DNA of 64,000 nucleotides from Clostridia bacterium (GTDB lineage: Bacteria > Bacillota > Clostridia > Oscillospirales > Acutalibacteraceae). The stretch spans positions 184,398 through 248,397 of the forward strand of contig JAFXCQ010000032.1 in assembly GCA_017521425.1 (NCBI GenBank), in the 5' to 3' direction. The first letter of the stretch is position 1. Every line of letters begins with the position of its first letter. Below, in pieces: positions 46,987 through 53,888 of this stretch. Position numbers and translations under genes: made by a program. Under the pieces are notes generated by a model. It was not told where the DNA came from. It was given only the letters and a program-made list of their open reading frames with translations, and searched no databases.

Positions 46987-48222
46987 ATGAATGTATTATT
47001 AATTGGAAATGGATTTGATTTGTATTATAATCTACCTACTAAGTACGCAAATTTTTTGCATACAGTAGATTTTTTAATAAATAATTATTCTAACGAAATG
47101 AAGTCTGTGGGAGATGTTTTTTCACAAGAAGTTTTGCAAAATGAAGATAGTTTTATTAAAGAGTGTTATTCAATCCACAAATCCGCTTTTGATGCAACAG
47201 TTTTGGATGCAAAAAGAATTGAATATTTAATTGAAATAGTAAAAGACAATGAATGGTTTACGTATTTATTGAAATCTTACAATAAAGATGTTGGGTGGAT
47301 TGATTTTGAGAAAGAAATAGCGTTTGTTATAGAACGTTTTGACCAAATGATTTTACCTGATAGCAAAACATTACACTATGGCTCTAAGTATAGTAAGGTT
47401 AATAAGAATATTCTATCTATATTCAATTATTTCGTGGAACTTATTAGAAAAAGTAATTATGTAACCGTAGGTTCTACTGAAGTTAAGCAAGAGTTTCTTG
47501 TAGAAGAACATCTTGGTTCGGGTGAGTTGGTTGTAGATAAAAAGAAGGTTATTGATTATTTGGTTGACAAATTAGAAACTCTATCACGAGCACTTGCTAT
47601 ATATTTGGAGTGTTTTATTGAAAGTGTTTGCGATTTGATTAGTAGGGAACATAATTATAGAAGAATAGGCTTGTTTTCGCTCATTGATTATGTTGTGAAT
47701 TTTAATTATACTAATACATATGAAAAGTTGTATTCAAAATCAAGTATTTTTCATATTCATGGAAATATTAATGATAGTATTGTTTTAGGTATTAATCCTA
47801 ATGTATCAGACGAATTGGTTTCTGTTGATACTTCGTTTATAAAGTTTAAAAAGTATTTTCAAAGAACTTTTTATGAAACAGATTATGAATATATAAGATG
47901 GATGAGCGAATTAAAACATAATAATGAAGATTTTCGATTGGTAACCATGGGACATTCTTTGGATGTTACAGATAAAGATATAATTTTAGAACTTTTTGAA
48001 AATGCAAATGAAATAATAATTTTATATCATGATAAACAAGCGAAATTTAGTTACATTAGTAGATTGGTTGAACTTTTTGGTAAGGATGGTTTTGATAGTT
48101 TAAGAAAAGAAAAACAACTAACATTCTTGCCACTCAATAAAGAATTTTATGAACTTGAAAAGAAAATTGAAAACGAAAATTGGAATAAAATTTTAGAACC
48201 AATTGTTGCTCAATGTATATAA
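46987..48222 (+). CDS. AbiH-family abortive-infection protein
   Basis: The N terminus MNVLLIGNGFDLYYNLPTKY is the hallmark of the AbiH family; later blocks FNYTNTYEKLY, IFHIHGNIND and VTMGHSLDVTDKD fit the family. AbiH confers phage abortive infection in Lactococcus; the mechanism is not settled. The ATG at 46987 has AAAGGAG six bases upstream, so the longer frame from 46951 is not used. Just before it a 13-codon frame (MRFEKFTDVPKGD, 46944-46985) has its own GAGGTAAG and may be a leader peptide or a gene remnant. Confidence 0.9.
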   Translation: MNVLLIGNGFDLYYNLPTKYANFLHTVDFLINNYSNEMKSVGDVFSQEVLQNEDSFIKECYSIHKSAFDATVLDAKRIEYLIEIVKDNEWFTYLLKSYNKDVGWIDFEKEIAFVIERFDQMILPDSKTLHYGSKYSKVNKNILSIFNYFVELIRKSNYVTVGSTEVKQEFLVEEHLGSGELVVDKKKVIDYLVDKLETLSRALAIYLECFIESVCDLISREHNYRRIGLFSLIDYVVNFNYTNTYEKLYSKSSIFHIHGNINDSIVLGINPNVSDELVSVDTSFIKFKKYFQRTFYETDYEYIRWMSELKHNNEDFRLVTMGHSLDVTDKDIILELFENANEIIILYHDKQAKFSYISRLVELFGKDGFDSLRKEKQLTFLPLNKEFYELEKKIENENWNKILEPIVAQCI

Positions 48223-48234
48223 TAAAAATCAAAT

Positions 48235-48275
48235 GAAAGACAAGAGTATATATTTTTTCTTGTCTTTCTTGCTTT
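48235..48275 (+). terminator. Intrinsic terminator
   Basis: A stem GAAAGACAAG / CTTGTCTTTC with a T-rich loop and a T-rich tail ends the hsd-abiH block. Confidence 0.8.
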
Positions 48276-48393
48276 TATTAATAGTGTTTAAATTGATAAA
48301 AAATTTATTTTATTTATCAAAAATAGGTTTATATTATGAAATATAATACACTCACACTAAGTTGTTAGTGATATTAAAAAAGGAGTGTTTATT

Positions 48394-49038
48394 ATGCTTA
48401 ATATTTTAGAAAAAGAAAAATTTGAAAAGGTTATTGCTCTCGTAGATGAAAATATTTATGAGGATGATGACGGATTATTATTCAAAGAAAAGAAAGAGAT
48501 TGAAAAGATAGTTCTGGATTATGCTGAAGCTGATGCTAATAAATTCAATACAGTTTTCAGGTTGTTGTCAAAAGATATTACTTTGTTGCAGTATATCAGT
48601 AAACGATTTGATTATAAGCAATACAGAGAGTTAATTGATACAAATAAAGAGATTAGAATGATTAGTGAATTGATTTATGATAATCAAGAACAGTTTTCGA
48701 GAAAAATGAAAGAGTCATTTGGTTATTCACCAAGCGAAATACGAGCAAAGCGAATTTTTGTGGAAGATAATAAATTAGAATTTCCTTTTTCCGTATCTGA
48801 CGTTGAACACCCACTTTTTAGAGCGATGAAATCAGTCGCCATTGATATTGACGATGATGAAGCGGCATGTTATATTGAAGAATATGCAGAATGTAGTAAT
48901 ACCTTTTCGTTTACAAGTGAACAAATTTATTCAATAGCTAAAACTGCCGATGTGTTAGGCATAGAACTTACAGGGCTTGTAGAAGCATGCTTTGATTTGT
49001 ATTGTGATGAAATGATGGCAAGAGAGAGTAATTCATAA
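48394..49038 (+). CDS. Uncharacterised acidic protein in the defence island
   Basis: The 214-residue protein is acidic and mostly helical, with no signal peptide, membrane segment or catalytic motif that I recognise. It contains SFGYSPSEIRAKRIFVEDNKLE and DIDDDEAACYIEEYAE. The ATG at 48394 is supported by AAGGAGTG; the frame begins three codons earlier with a GTG. It stands between AbiH and YaiI and is transcribed separately from them, behind a terminator. An inverted repeat (TTGATAAA...TTTATCAA, 48296-48323) lies upstream. Confidence 0.6.
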   Translation: MLNILEKEKFEKVIALVDENIYEDDDGLLFKEKKEIEKIVLDYAEADANKFNTVFRLLSKDITLLQYISKRFDYKQYRELIDTNKEIRMISELIYDNQEQFSRKMKESFGYSPSEIRAKRIFVEDNKLEFPFSVSDVEHPLFRAMKSVAIDIDDDEAACYIEEYAECSNTFSFTSEQIYSIAKTADVLGIELTGLVEACFDLYCDEMMARESNS

Positions 49039-49225
49039 AGTTTAAGCAATATTCCTCTGGACTTCCTAAAACTTCTGTGGTATATGTTTGTGTTGCAGAA
49101 AAGGTGCAACACATTAAACGTAAGAAGATTTATACTTAGTCAAGATAGAACCATTAAACAAATCCCAAACTACACCTTCTGCCCAGCAGATAAGGATATA
49201 TTAAAATTGATAACAGAGGTTTCAA

Positions 49226-49666
49226 ATGAAAATAATAATTGATGCCGATGCGTGTCCAGTTGTAGATATTACCGTGGGTATAGCTAAAGAGCATGGGCTT
49301 CCTTGTATCATTGTCTGTGACAACACCCACTCCATTGAAAAAGACGGAGCAAAAACTATTGTCGTTGATAAGGGCGCAGATTCTGCCGATTGCAAAATTG
49401 CCAATCTCACCGAAAAAGGTGATGTTGTAGTTACTCAGGATTACGGACTCGCCGCGTTGATACTTGGCAAAGGCGGTAAAGCACTTAATCAGAATGGTTT
49501 GATTTACACCGAGAGTAATATTGATAATTTGCTTTTCACTCGTCATATCAGCAAAAAAGAACGAATGGCAGGCAATAGAACTAAAGGTCCCCAAAAACGA
49601 ACCCACCAGAATGATTTGGATTTTATAGAGTCGTTTGTTATGTGTATAGAGCAGAAACTAAAATAA
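49226..49666 (+). CDS. YaiI/YqxD family protein (DUF188, NYN/PIN-like)
   Basis: The family start IIDADACPVVDI and the blocks VDKGADSADCKIANL, GDVVVTQDYGLAALILGKGGKALNQNGLIYTE are diagnostic. The fold is a PIN/NYN-like domain with conserved aspartates (DADACP, GADSAD, TQDYG), so a nuclease role is possible but unproven. It is 146 aa. The start has AGAGG upstream. A terminator follows. Confidence 0.92.
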   Translation: MKIIIDADACPVVDITVGIAKEHGLPCIIVCDNTHSIEKDGAKTIVVDKGADSADCKIANLTEKGDVVVTQDYGLAALILGKGGKALNQNGLIYTESNIDNLLFTRHISKKERMAGNRTKGPQKRTHQNDLDFIESFVMCIEQKLK

Positions 49667-49668
49667 CC

Positions 49669-49702
49669 AACACCACCCACCAATTCTGGCGGGTGGTGTT
49701 TT
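49669..49702 (+). terminator. Intrinsic terminator
   Basis: The stem AACACCACCCACC pairs with GGCGGGTGGTGTT, with an ATTCT-type loop and a T-rich tail. Confidence 0.88.
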
Positions 49703-49708
49703 ATCATA

Positions 49709-49863
49709 TTATCTCTTATTACAATGCTTATCAAAACTCGGGTTGAAGGCATAGAAGTTCTTAGCATCCAACTTGTCAGTGGCAATTCTCAATCCTTCGC
49801 CACGACAACAATCCTGTAAACAAAAATGGTCAAACACTAAAAAAATGTAAAAATTCTATACGC
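49709..49863 (-). pseudogene. C-terminal coding remnant
   Basis: A minus-strand frame without an ATG or ribosome site reads about 45 residues (FDHFCLQDCCRGEGL, then RIATDKLDAKNFYAF, ending DKHCNKR and a stop at 49709). The Cys-rich, protein-like composition suggests the 3' remnant of a lost gene, possibly from a mobile element. I do not recognise the parent family. Confidence 0.35.
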
Positions 49864-49886
49864 ATACAAATAAAAGGAGCAGAGAT

Positions 49887-50462
49887 TTAAAAATTCTCTG
49901 CTCTGTATTTTTCTGCGCCATTTATTATCGTTTTAAGTGTCTGTGGTCGGTAGTTCATATAACTGAGCATACAACCACAGTTATAAATCTGTGCTGTATA
50001 ATCTTCGTTTTCAGCTTTTCGTTTTGCAATTTGTCGTTCGTTTTCTTCTGTTCCGTAATTTTTATGTAAATGACCGTGGAGCATAACAACGCTTTTATCG
50101 GTATCACCATCGAAATCTAAAACAGGGTAGTGCGAGAGTAAAACAGTCTTGTCACCATCGGTAATAGTCATCTGCTTTTGAATGTCCACAAAAAGCTTTC
50201 TTATATCGGCTGTGTAATGCTCTGAATCGTGGTTACCAATAATTAAAACCTTGTTGCCGTTAAGCTCTGAAATAAGTCTTTTTGTTTCACGTCTGTCCCA
50301 GCAAAAATCACCTAAAATATATACAGTGTCATTTTCTGTAACAACTTCGTTCCAGTTGTCAATCAACGCCCATTCCATTTCGGTAACGTCATTAAACGGA
50401 CGCTCATCTAAATCAATAATCGCCCTGTGCCCAAAATGTAAATCTGAAATATAATAGTTCAT
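49887..50462 (-). CDS. Calcineurin-like metallophosphoesterase
   Basis: The metal-binding pattern is clear: ISDLHFGH (D-x-H), ILGDFCWD (GD), IIGNHD (GNHD), LSHYPVLDF and MLHGHLHKN (GHxH). The family member resembles the small phage/bacterial phosphoesterases that act on cyclic phosphodiesters or phosphomonoesters. The ATG at 50462 with AAGGAG is preferred over eight codons upstream. The stop overlaps a hairpin (AGCAGAGA...TCTCTGCT) that serves as its terminator. Confidence 0.9.
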   Translation of the reverse strand: MNYYISDLHFGHRAIIDLDERPFNDVTEMEWALIDNWNEVVTENDTVYILGDFCWDRRETKRLISELNGNKVLIIGNHDSEHYTADIRKLFVDIQKQMTITDGDKTVLLSHYPVLDFDGDTDKSVVMLHGHLHKNYGTEENERQIAKRKAENEDYTAQIYNCGCMLSYMNYRPQTLKTIINGAEKYRAENF

Positions 50463-50495
50463 AGTATTCTCCTTGTTTCTAAACAAAAGAACAAT

Positions 50496-50525
50496 AAAAG
50501 CCTGCCAATTCTGGTAGGCTTTTTT
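50496..50525. terminator. Hairpin between array 1 and the phosphoesterase
   Basis: AAAAGCCTGCC and GGTAGGCTTTTTT pair with one mismatch around ATTCT. It has T-runs in both directions and would end leftward transcription of CRISPR array 1 before the phosphoesterase gene. Confidence 0.75.
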
Positions 50526-50753
50526 GAATTAAGAATCAGTAGAAAGTGTGCAAGTTGCAAGTAACCTCTTCACTATTCACTCTTACTTCTTCACTGGTGC
50601 ACAGCACCGATGTCCCCTATAAGGGGTAAGGTAAGTTTAGTTGTCAGTTGTCAGAAATCAGTTTGCTTCGCGATAGGTTAGAAGTGAATAGTAACCTAAC
50701 ACACAATGATTTTCAATTTTCAACTTTCAATTTTCAATTGACGCAAAGCGTCA
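50526..50753 (-). repeat. Left block of the CRISPR-linked repeat element
   Basis: Read on the minus strand, this contains the same modules as the block at 51630-52216: TGACGCAAAGCGTCA hairpin, TTGAAAATTG micro-repeats, GTTAGGTTACTATTC, CGAAGCAAACTGATTTC, CTGACAACTGACAAC, then a truncated CRISPR repeat (50613-50634) and the hairpin CACTGGTGC-ACA-GCACC. It is inverted relative to the right-hand block, matching the polarity of the array next to it. Confidence 0.85.
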
Positions 50754-51174
50754 TGTCCCCTATAAGGGGTAAGGTAGAAGTTAAAAGCGGAGACGTTATT
50801 CGCATTACAATGTTTCAATCCCCTATAAGGGGTAAGGTAGCTACAACAAGCAAACCTACTCCAGCTCCTACAGAGTTTCAATCCCCTATAAGGGGTAAGG
50901 TAGCACTGAAGAAGAATATCAGATTTCGGAAGCAGATATCGAGTATCAATCTCCTATAAGGGGTAAGGTAGTGTGTGTTGTTCGACTTCATAAATAGTTA
51001 CGAAGAATTGTATCAATCCCCTATAAGGTGTAAGGTAGGACACAATGAATGCCACTCAAGTCGACATTACTAAGTATCAATCCCCTATAAGGGGTAAGGT
51101 AGTAAAAAGAATGAGAAAGTATTTCGGTGATGACTTGTCTCATATGTATCAATCCCCTATAAGGTGTAAGGTAG
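50754..51174 (-). CRISPR. CRISPR array 1: seven repeats, six spacers, transcribed leftward
   Basis: Repeats are at 50754-50777 (truncated, leader-distal), 50812-50840, 50875-50903, 50943-50971, 51010-51038, 51074-51102 and 51146-51174. Full repeats are 29 bp; on the transcribed strand they begin CTACCTTACCCC, contain the hairpin CCCCTTATAGGGG and end ATTGAAAC, the typical 8-nt tag of type III crRNAs. The four leader-proximal repeats end ATTGATAC and two of these have CACC instead of CCCC. Spacers are 34, 34, 39, 38, 35 and 43 bp. The tag orientation and the adjacent promoter both say transcription runs right to left. Confidence 0.95.
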
Positions 51175-51197
51175 AACAACATTTTGTGTTCTCTAAA

Positions 51198-51226
51198 ATT
51201 ATATCATCTACCTTTTGTATTGTCAA
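51198..51226 (-). promoter_or_regulatory. Promoter of CRISPR array 1
   Basis: On the minus strand TTGACA (51226-51221) and TATAAT (51203-51198) are both perfect consensus with 17 bp between them. The first repeat starts 23 bp after the -10 box. Confidence 0.9.
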
Positions 51227-51346
51227 GTTTGTTGTTTTACAAAAATGCTCATAAAATTTAGTTAATGTGTAAAAATTCTGCTTGAAACAAACTATTTGAA
51301 AATTGGTAATGAACAGTGTTTTAGCAGTGTACTATTACTGATAACC

Positions 51347-51375
51347 TTGACAATTAAACTAATACTTGATATAAT
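51347..51375 (+). promoter_or_regulatory. Promoter of CRISPR array 2
   Basis: TTGACA and TATAAT, both perfect, have 17 bp between them. The sequence around the -35 box (CTTGACAAT) equals that of the array 1 and cas6 promoters. The first repeat is about 100 bp downstream. Confidence 0.88.
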
Positions 51376-51476
51376 CAAATAAATAATTTTTGGTTACTTT
51401 ACTAAAAAATTGTTTCAAATATCTAACCTCTTGCGAAGCAAACTGATTTCTGTTTCCTGACAACTGACAACTAAAT

Positions 51477-51629
51477 TTACCTTACCCCTTATAGGGGATT
51501 GAAACATCAAGTTGGCCTTGAAGAAGATCGAACCAGTTAAGGCTACCTTACCCCTTATAGGGGATTGAAACTTTCGTTGCTCTTTGATGATTGGTATTAA
51601 TTCTTTTCTACCTTACCCCTTATAGGGGA
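51477..51629 (+). CRISPR. CRISPR array 2: three repeats, two spacers, transcribed rightward
   Basis: Repeats at 51477-51505, 51543-51571 and 51608-51629 (the last one lacks the 3' ATTGAAAC). The two spacers are 37 and 36 bp. The repeat is the same as in array 1 but in plus orientation. Confidence 0.93.
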
Positions 51630-52216
51630 CAGTGGTGCCGTGCACCAGTGAAGAAGTAAGAGTGAATAGTGAAGAGGTTACTTTGTGTTGGTTAGTATTC
51701 ACTTCTAACCCAACGCGAAGCAAACTGATTTCTGATCCCTGACAACTGACAACTAAACTTACCTTACCCCTTATAGGGGACATGACGCTTTGCGTCAATT
51801 GAAAGTTGAAAATTGAAAATTATTGTGTGTTAGGTTACTATTCACTTCTAACCTATCGCGAAGCAAACTGATTTCTGATCCCTGACAACTGACAACTAAA
51901 TTTACCTTACCCCTTATAGGGGAAAATACGCTTGCGCGTTAATGAATAGAGAATAGAGAATAAATAATAGATAATGGAAATTTTTTCTGTAAGTTCTCTG
52001 TTCTAACCACACGCGAAGCAAACTGATTTCTGATCCCTGACAACTGACAACTGACAACTAAATTCACCTTACACCTTATAGGGGACATGACGCTTTGCGT
52101 CAATTGAAAATTGAAAGTTGAAAATTATTGTGTGTTAGGTTACTATTCATTTCTAACCTATCGCGAAGCAAACTGATTTCTGATCCCTGACAACTGACAA
52201 CTAAACTTACCTTACA
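51630..52216 (+). repeat. Tandem block of CRISPR-linked repeat elements
   Basis: Four units of about 130-160 bp follow one another. Each consists of a hairpin or palindrome (for example TGACGCTTTGCGTCA), TTGAAA-type micro-repeats or a variable segment, a 'TTCTAACC' box, GCGAAGCAAACTGATTTC, CCTGACAACTGACAAC, and then the first 22 bases of the CRISPR repeat (51759-51780, 51902-51923, 52064-52085, and a stub at 52207-52215). The repeat halves keep the CCCCTTATAGGGG hairpin (one has CACC) but lack the ATTGAAAC tag. The fourth unit runs into a terminator. Confidence 0.85.
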
Positions 52217-52254
52217 ACAAAAACCATCCCAGTCATTGACCGGGATGGTTTTTA
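52217..52254. terminator. Bidirectional terminator
   Basis: AAAAACCATCCC pairs with GGGATGGTTTTT across a 12-nt loop. It would end array 2 transcription on one side and the GIY-YIG unit on the other. Confidence 0.88.
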
Positions 52255-52302
52255 TATCAATAAATAAAAAAGCCACTTGCAAAGCAAGGGCGGTTGTGGT
52301 TG

Positions 52303-52656
52303 TTATATAAGTAGCTGACAGGTGTTCTGTGTGCTGTGTGGTCGTCTGGTTGCCCAGGGCATATTACTTACAGAACCATATTTGTCAAAAAGCTTACTTT
52401 CGAGTTCGTTGCATTGGTCACTATTACAGGTCTGAAAGGTTACTGTTATGTTGTCGCGATTATTTTCATTTATGTGTTGATTGAGTCCGCAGTAACTGTT
52501 TAAACCGTAATATTGTTGCATTCGCTTCTGCACACCGATTTCTGCACTACCAACCTTCATAATCTGCCCATTAAGATAAAGGATATATACACCTGGGGTA
52601 TTCGGGTTGGTAAATGCATCGGCAGCAGATTTTAAGCTTATTTTAGTTTTTATCAT
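52303..52656 (-). CDS. GIY-YIG domain protein
   Basis: The 117-residue protein contains a GIY-YIG-type core: TPGVYILYLNGQIMKVGSAE, then QKRMQQYYG, and a glutamate in NELESKLFDKYG that may bind metal. Short GIY-YIG proteins of this type may be nucleases or DNA/RNA-binding proteins. The ATG at 52656 is supported by AAAGGAG; the open frame continues upstream without another good start. It is the last gene of a minus-strand unit with the two micropeptide frames upstream. Confidence 0.7.
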   Translation of the reverse strand: MIKTKISLKSAADAFTNPNTPGVYILYLNGQIMKVGSAEIGVQKRMQQYYGLNSYCGLNQHINENNRDNITVTFQTCNSDQCNELESKLFDKYGSVSNMPWATRRPHSTQNTCQLLI

Positions 52657-52673
52657 ATATATTACTCCTTTTA

Positions 52674-52754
52674 TTATTTTTTGATTGTTGCTTCTACAAT
52701 TATACGAATGATTTCGCCACCGGCGATAAGAACTGAACCAAGAATAGCCCACAT
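52674..52754 (-). CDS. Hydrophobic micropeptide, 26 residues
   Basis: The frame MWAILGSVLIAGG, then EIIRIIVEATIKK, is preceded by an excellent ribosome site (AAAGGAGGTG with a 5-base gap). The sequence can form one short amphipathic or membrane helix with a basic end. It lies 17 bp upstream of the GIY-YIG start. Too short for a homology-based call, but the ribosome site is stronger than expected for chance. Confidence 0.5.
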   Translation of the reverse strand: MWAILGSVLIAGGEIIRIIVEATIKK

Positions 52755-52796
52755 AATTAACACCTCCTTTATTACTTCAATTCAATTTAGTTTATA

Positions 52797-52913
52797 TCAG
52801 TTGTTTTTTTGTTGTGTGTAGTTATGAATTGCGATACAGACTGGTGCTGCCGCTGCTGCGATTTTTGCTATAGATAATAAAGTGCTTGCGGTTGCTACTG
52901 TAAGAAATAACAT
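52797..52913 (-). CDS. Hydrophobic micropeptide, 38 residues
   Basis: Behind GTGAGGTG a frame of 38 codons begins MLFLTVATASTLLSIAK and ends HNYTQQKNN, with an Ala-rich hydrophobic stretch long enough to cross a membrane. It is the first gene of the minus-strand unit and diverges from cas6. Its 5' UTR is about 130 nt and contains a hairpin (ATTTTTGC...GCAAAAAT, 52962-52985). Small membrane toxins and holin-like peptides have this look, but there is no direct evidence of function. Confidence 0.5.
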   Translation of the reverse strand: MLFLTVATASTLLSIAKIAAAAAPVCIAIHNYTQQKNN

Positions 52914-53036
52914 AATTTTCACCTCACTTTAAATAGTTTTGTTTTTTGAAATTTGGATTTTTGCGAAAATGCTTGCAAAAATTCCCTACTTTTATCTCGT
53001 TGCTTACGCGTTGTTTTTCTGCTTTCACTACTATAA

Positions 53037-53064
53037 TAAGGCGTTTCGAAAAAAGTTAACCAAA
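53037..53064 (-). promoter_or_regulatory. Possible promoter for the micropeptide unit
   Basis: On the minus strand GTTAAC and TATTAT are about 16 bp apart, some 120 bp upstream of the first micropeptide. The boxes are only partly like the consensus. Confidence 0.35.
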
Positions 53065-53095
53065 ATTTTCAAAAAAAATTAAAAATTTACTCAAC

Positions 53096-53124
53096 TTGAC
53101 AATAAAAATAGCAGATTGTATAAT
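53096..53124 (+). promoter_or_regulatory. cas6 promoter, homologous to the array 1 leader
   Basis: TTGACA (53096-53101) and TATAAT (53119-53124) are perfect with 17 bp between. The next 22 bases and the following GTTCTACCTTA match the array 1 leader and the first eight bases of the CRISPR repeat (53147-53154), which here sits in the cas6 5' UTR about ten bases before the ribosome site (TGGAG). Confidence 0.9.
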
Positions 53125-53173
53125 TTGAATGAACATAATAGGTGTTCTACCTTAACAAAATGGAGTTGTTACA

Positions 53174-53881
53174 ATGCAGATACAATTACAATTAAAACCC
53201 AAAACTACCTTAGAGATACCTCTCAATTACAATTATCAATTACAAAGTGCTATTTACTCTAAATTAAGAGAAATCGGTGTTTCTGATTTCTGGCATGATT
53301 TAGGCTTTGGTGATAAAGAAGCATTTAAGCTGTTTGTTTTCGGACCGCTTAAGGGCAATTATAAAATAGAAGATAAAAAAATTATTTTTGATGATACTGT
53401 ATCTTTAGAAATAAGAAGCTCTATTTTTGATTTTTGTGATGATTTTCAGAGAAGTATAGAAAAAAATACAACCTTTAAATTTTTCGATGAAGCACTCTCA
53501 GTATGCAGTGCAAGTATTACAAACCGTCATATAAATTCTAAGAGGGTAGTTTTTAAAACTGCTTCACCAATCGTATTACATACTATATCGGGTGACGGAA
53601 AGACCGTTTATCTTAAGCCTGAATCAGATGAATTTTTAGAAAGACTACACGAGAATTTTTATAAGAAATACTACGCTTGTTACGAAACAGAACCACCAGA
53701 AATAAAAATTTATTTGTTGGATATAGGTAAAAAGGTTGTTACTAAATATAAAGAAATATGGGTAACTGCTTATAACTGCACTTTAGAGGTTGAAGGTCCT
53801 TATGATGCACTCGAATTTTTATATAATTCTGGTTTTGGCGAAAGAAACAGTCAGGGCTTCGGTATGGTAGATATAATTTAA
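53174..53881 (+). CDS. cas6: Cas6 CRISPR RNA endonuclease
   Basis: Cas6 cuts precursor CRISPR RNA within repeats to release mature guides with an 8-nt tag. The two ferredoxin-like folds are recognisable, with YNYQLQSAIYSKL near residue 20, a likely catalytic histidine H41 in DFWHDLGF, and the C-terminal Gly-rich loop GFGERNSQGFGMV (the family hallmark). The length (235 aa) is normal. It has its own consensus promoter and is separated by a terminator from the effector operon, so its level may be set independently of the complex. Confidence 0.93.
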   Translation: MQIQLQLKPKTTLEIPLNYNYQLQSAIYSKLREIGVSDFWHDLGFGDKEAFKLFVFGPLKGNYKIEDKKIIFDDTVSLEIRSSIFDFCDDFQRSIEKNTTFKFFDEALSVCSASITNRHINSKRVVFKTASPIVLHTISGDGKTVYLKPESDEFLERLHENFYKKYYACYETEPPEIKIYLLDIGKKVVTKYKEIWVTAYNCTLEVEGPYDALEFLYNSGFGERNSQGFGMVDII

Positions 53882-53888
53882 TAACAAC

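Larger units (their letters stand above)
51175..51476. promoter_or_regulatory. Shared divergent leader of the two CRISPR arrays
   Basis: This AT-rich 300-bp region separates two oppositely oriented arrays. It carries one promoter for each (given separately). On the right the leader of array 2 is followed by a copy of the CRISPR-linked repeat element (51421-51476) before the first repeat, while on the left the first repeat comes only about 17 bp after the predicted transcription start. Confidence 0.8.

Noticed and set aside
49154..49606. 150-codon minus-strand frame opposite YaiI
   Set aside because: The plus-strand frame has diagnostic family motifs and a ribosome site; the opposite frame has neither.
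50648..51254. Open frames of 103 and 69 codons across CRISPR array 1
   Set aside because: They run through repeats and spacers, repeat the peptide SPIRGKV in every repeat, and have no ribosome site; they are products of the array sequence, not genes.
51613..52282. Minus-strand frames of about 60 codons in the repeat block
   Set aside because: They follow the repeat units, and no start signal or codon bias supports them.
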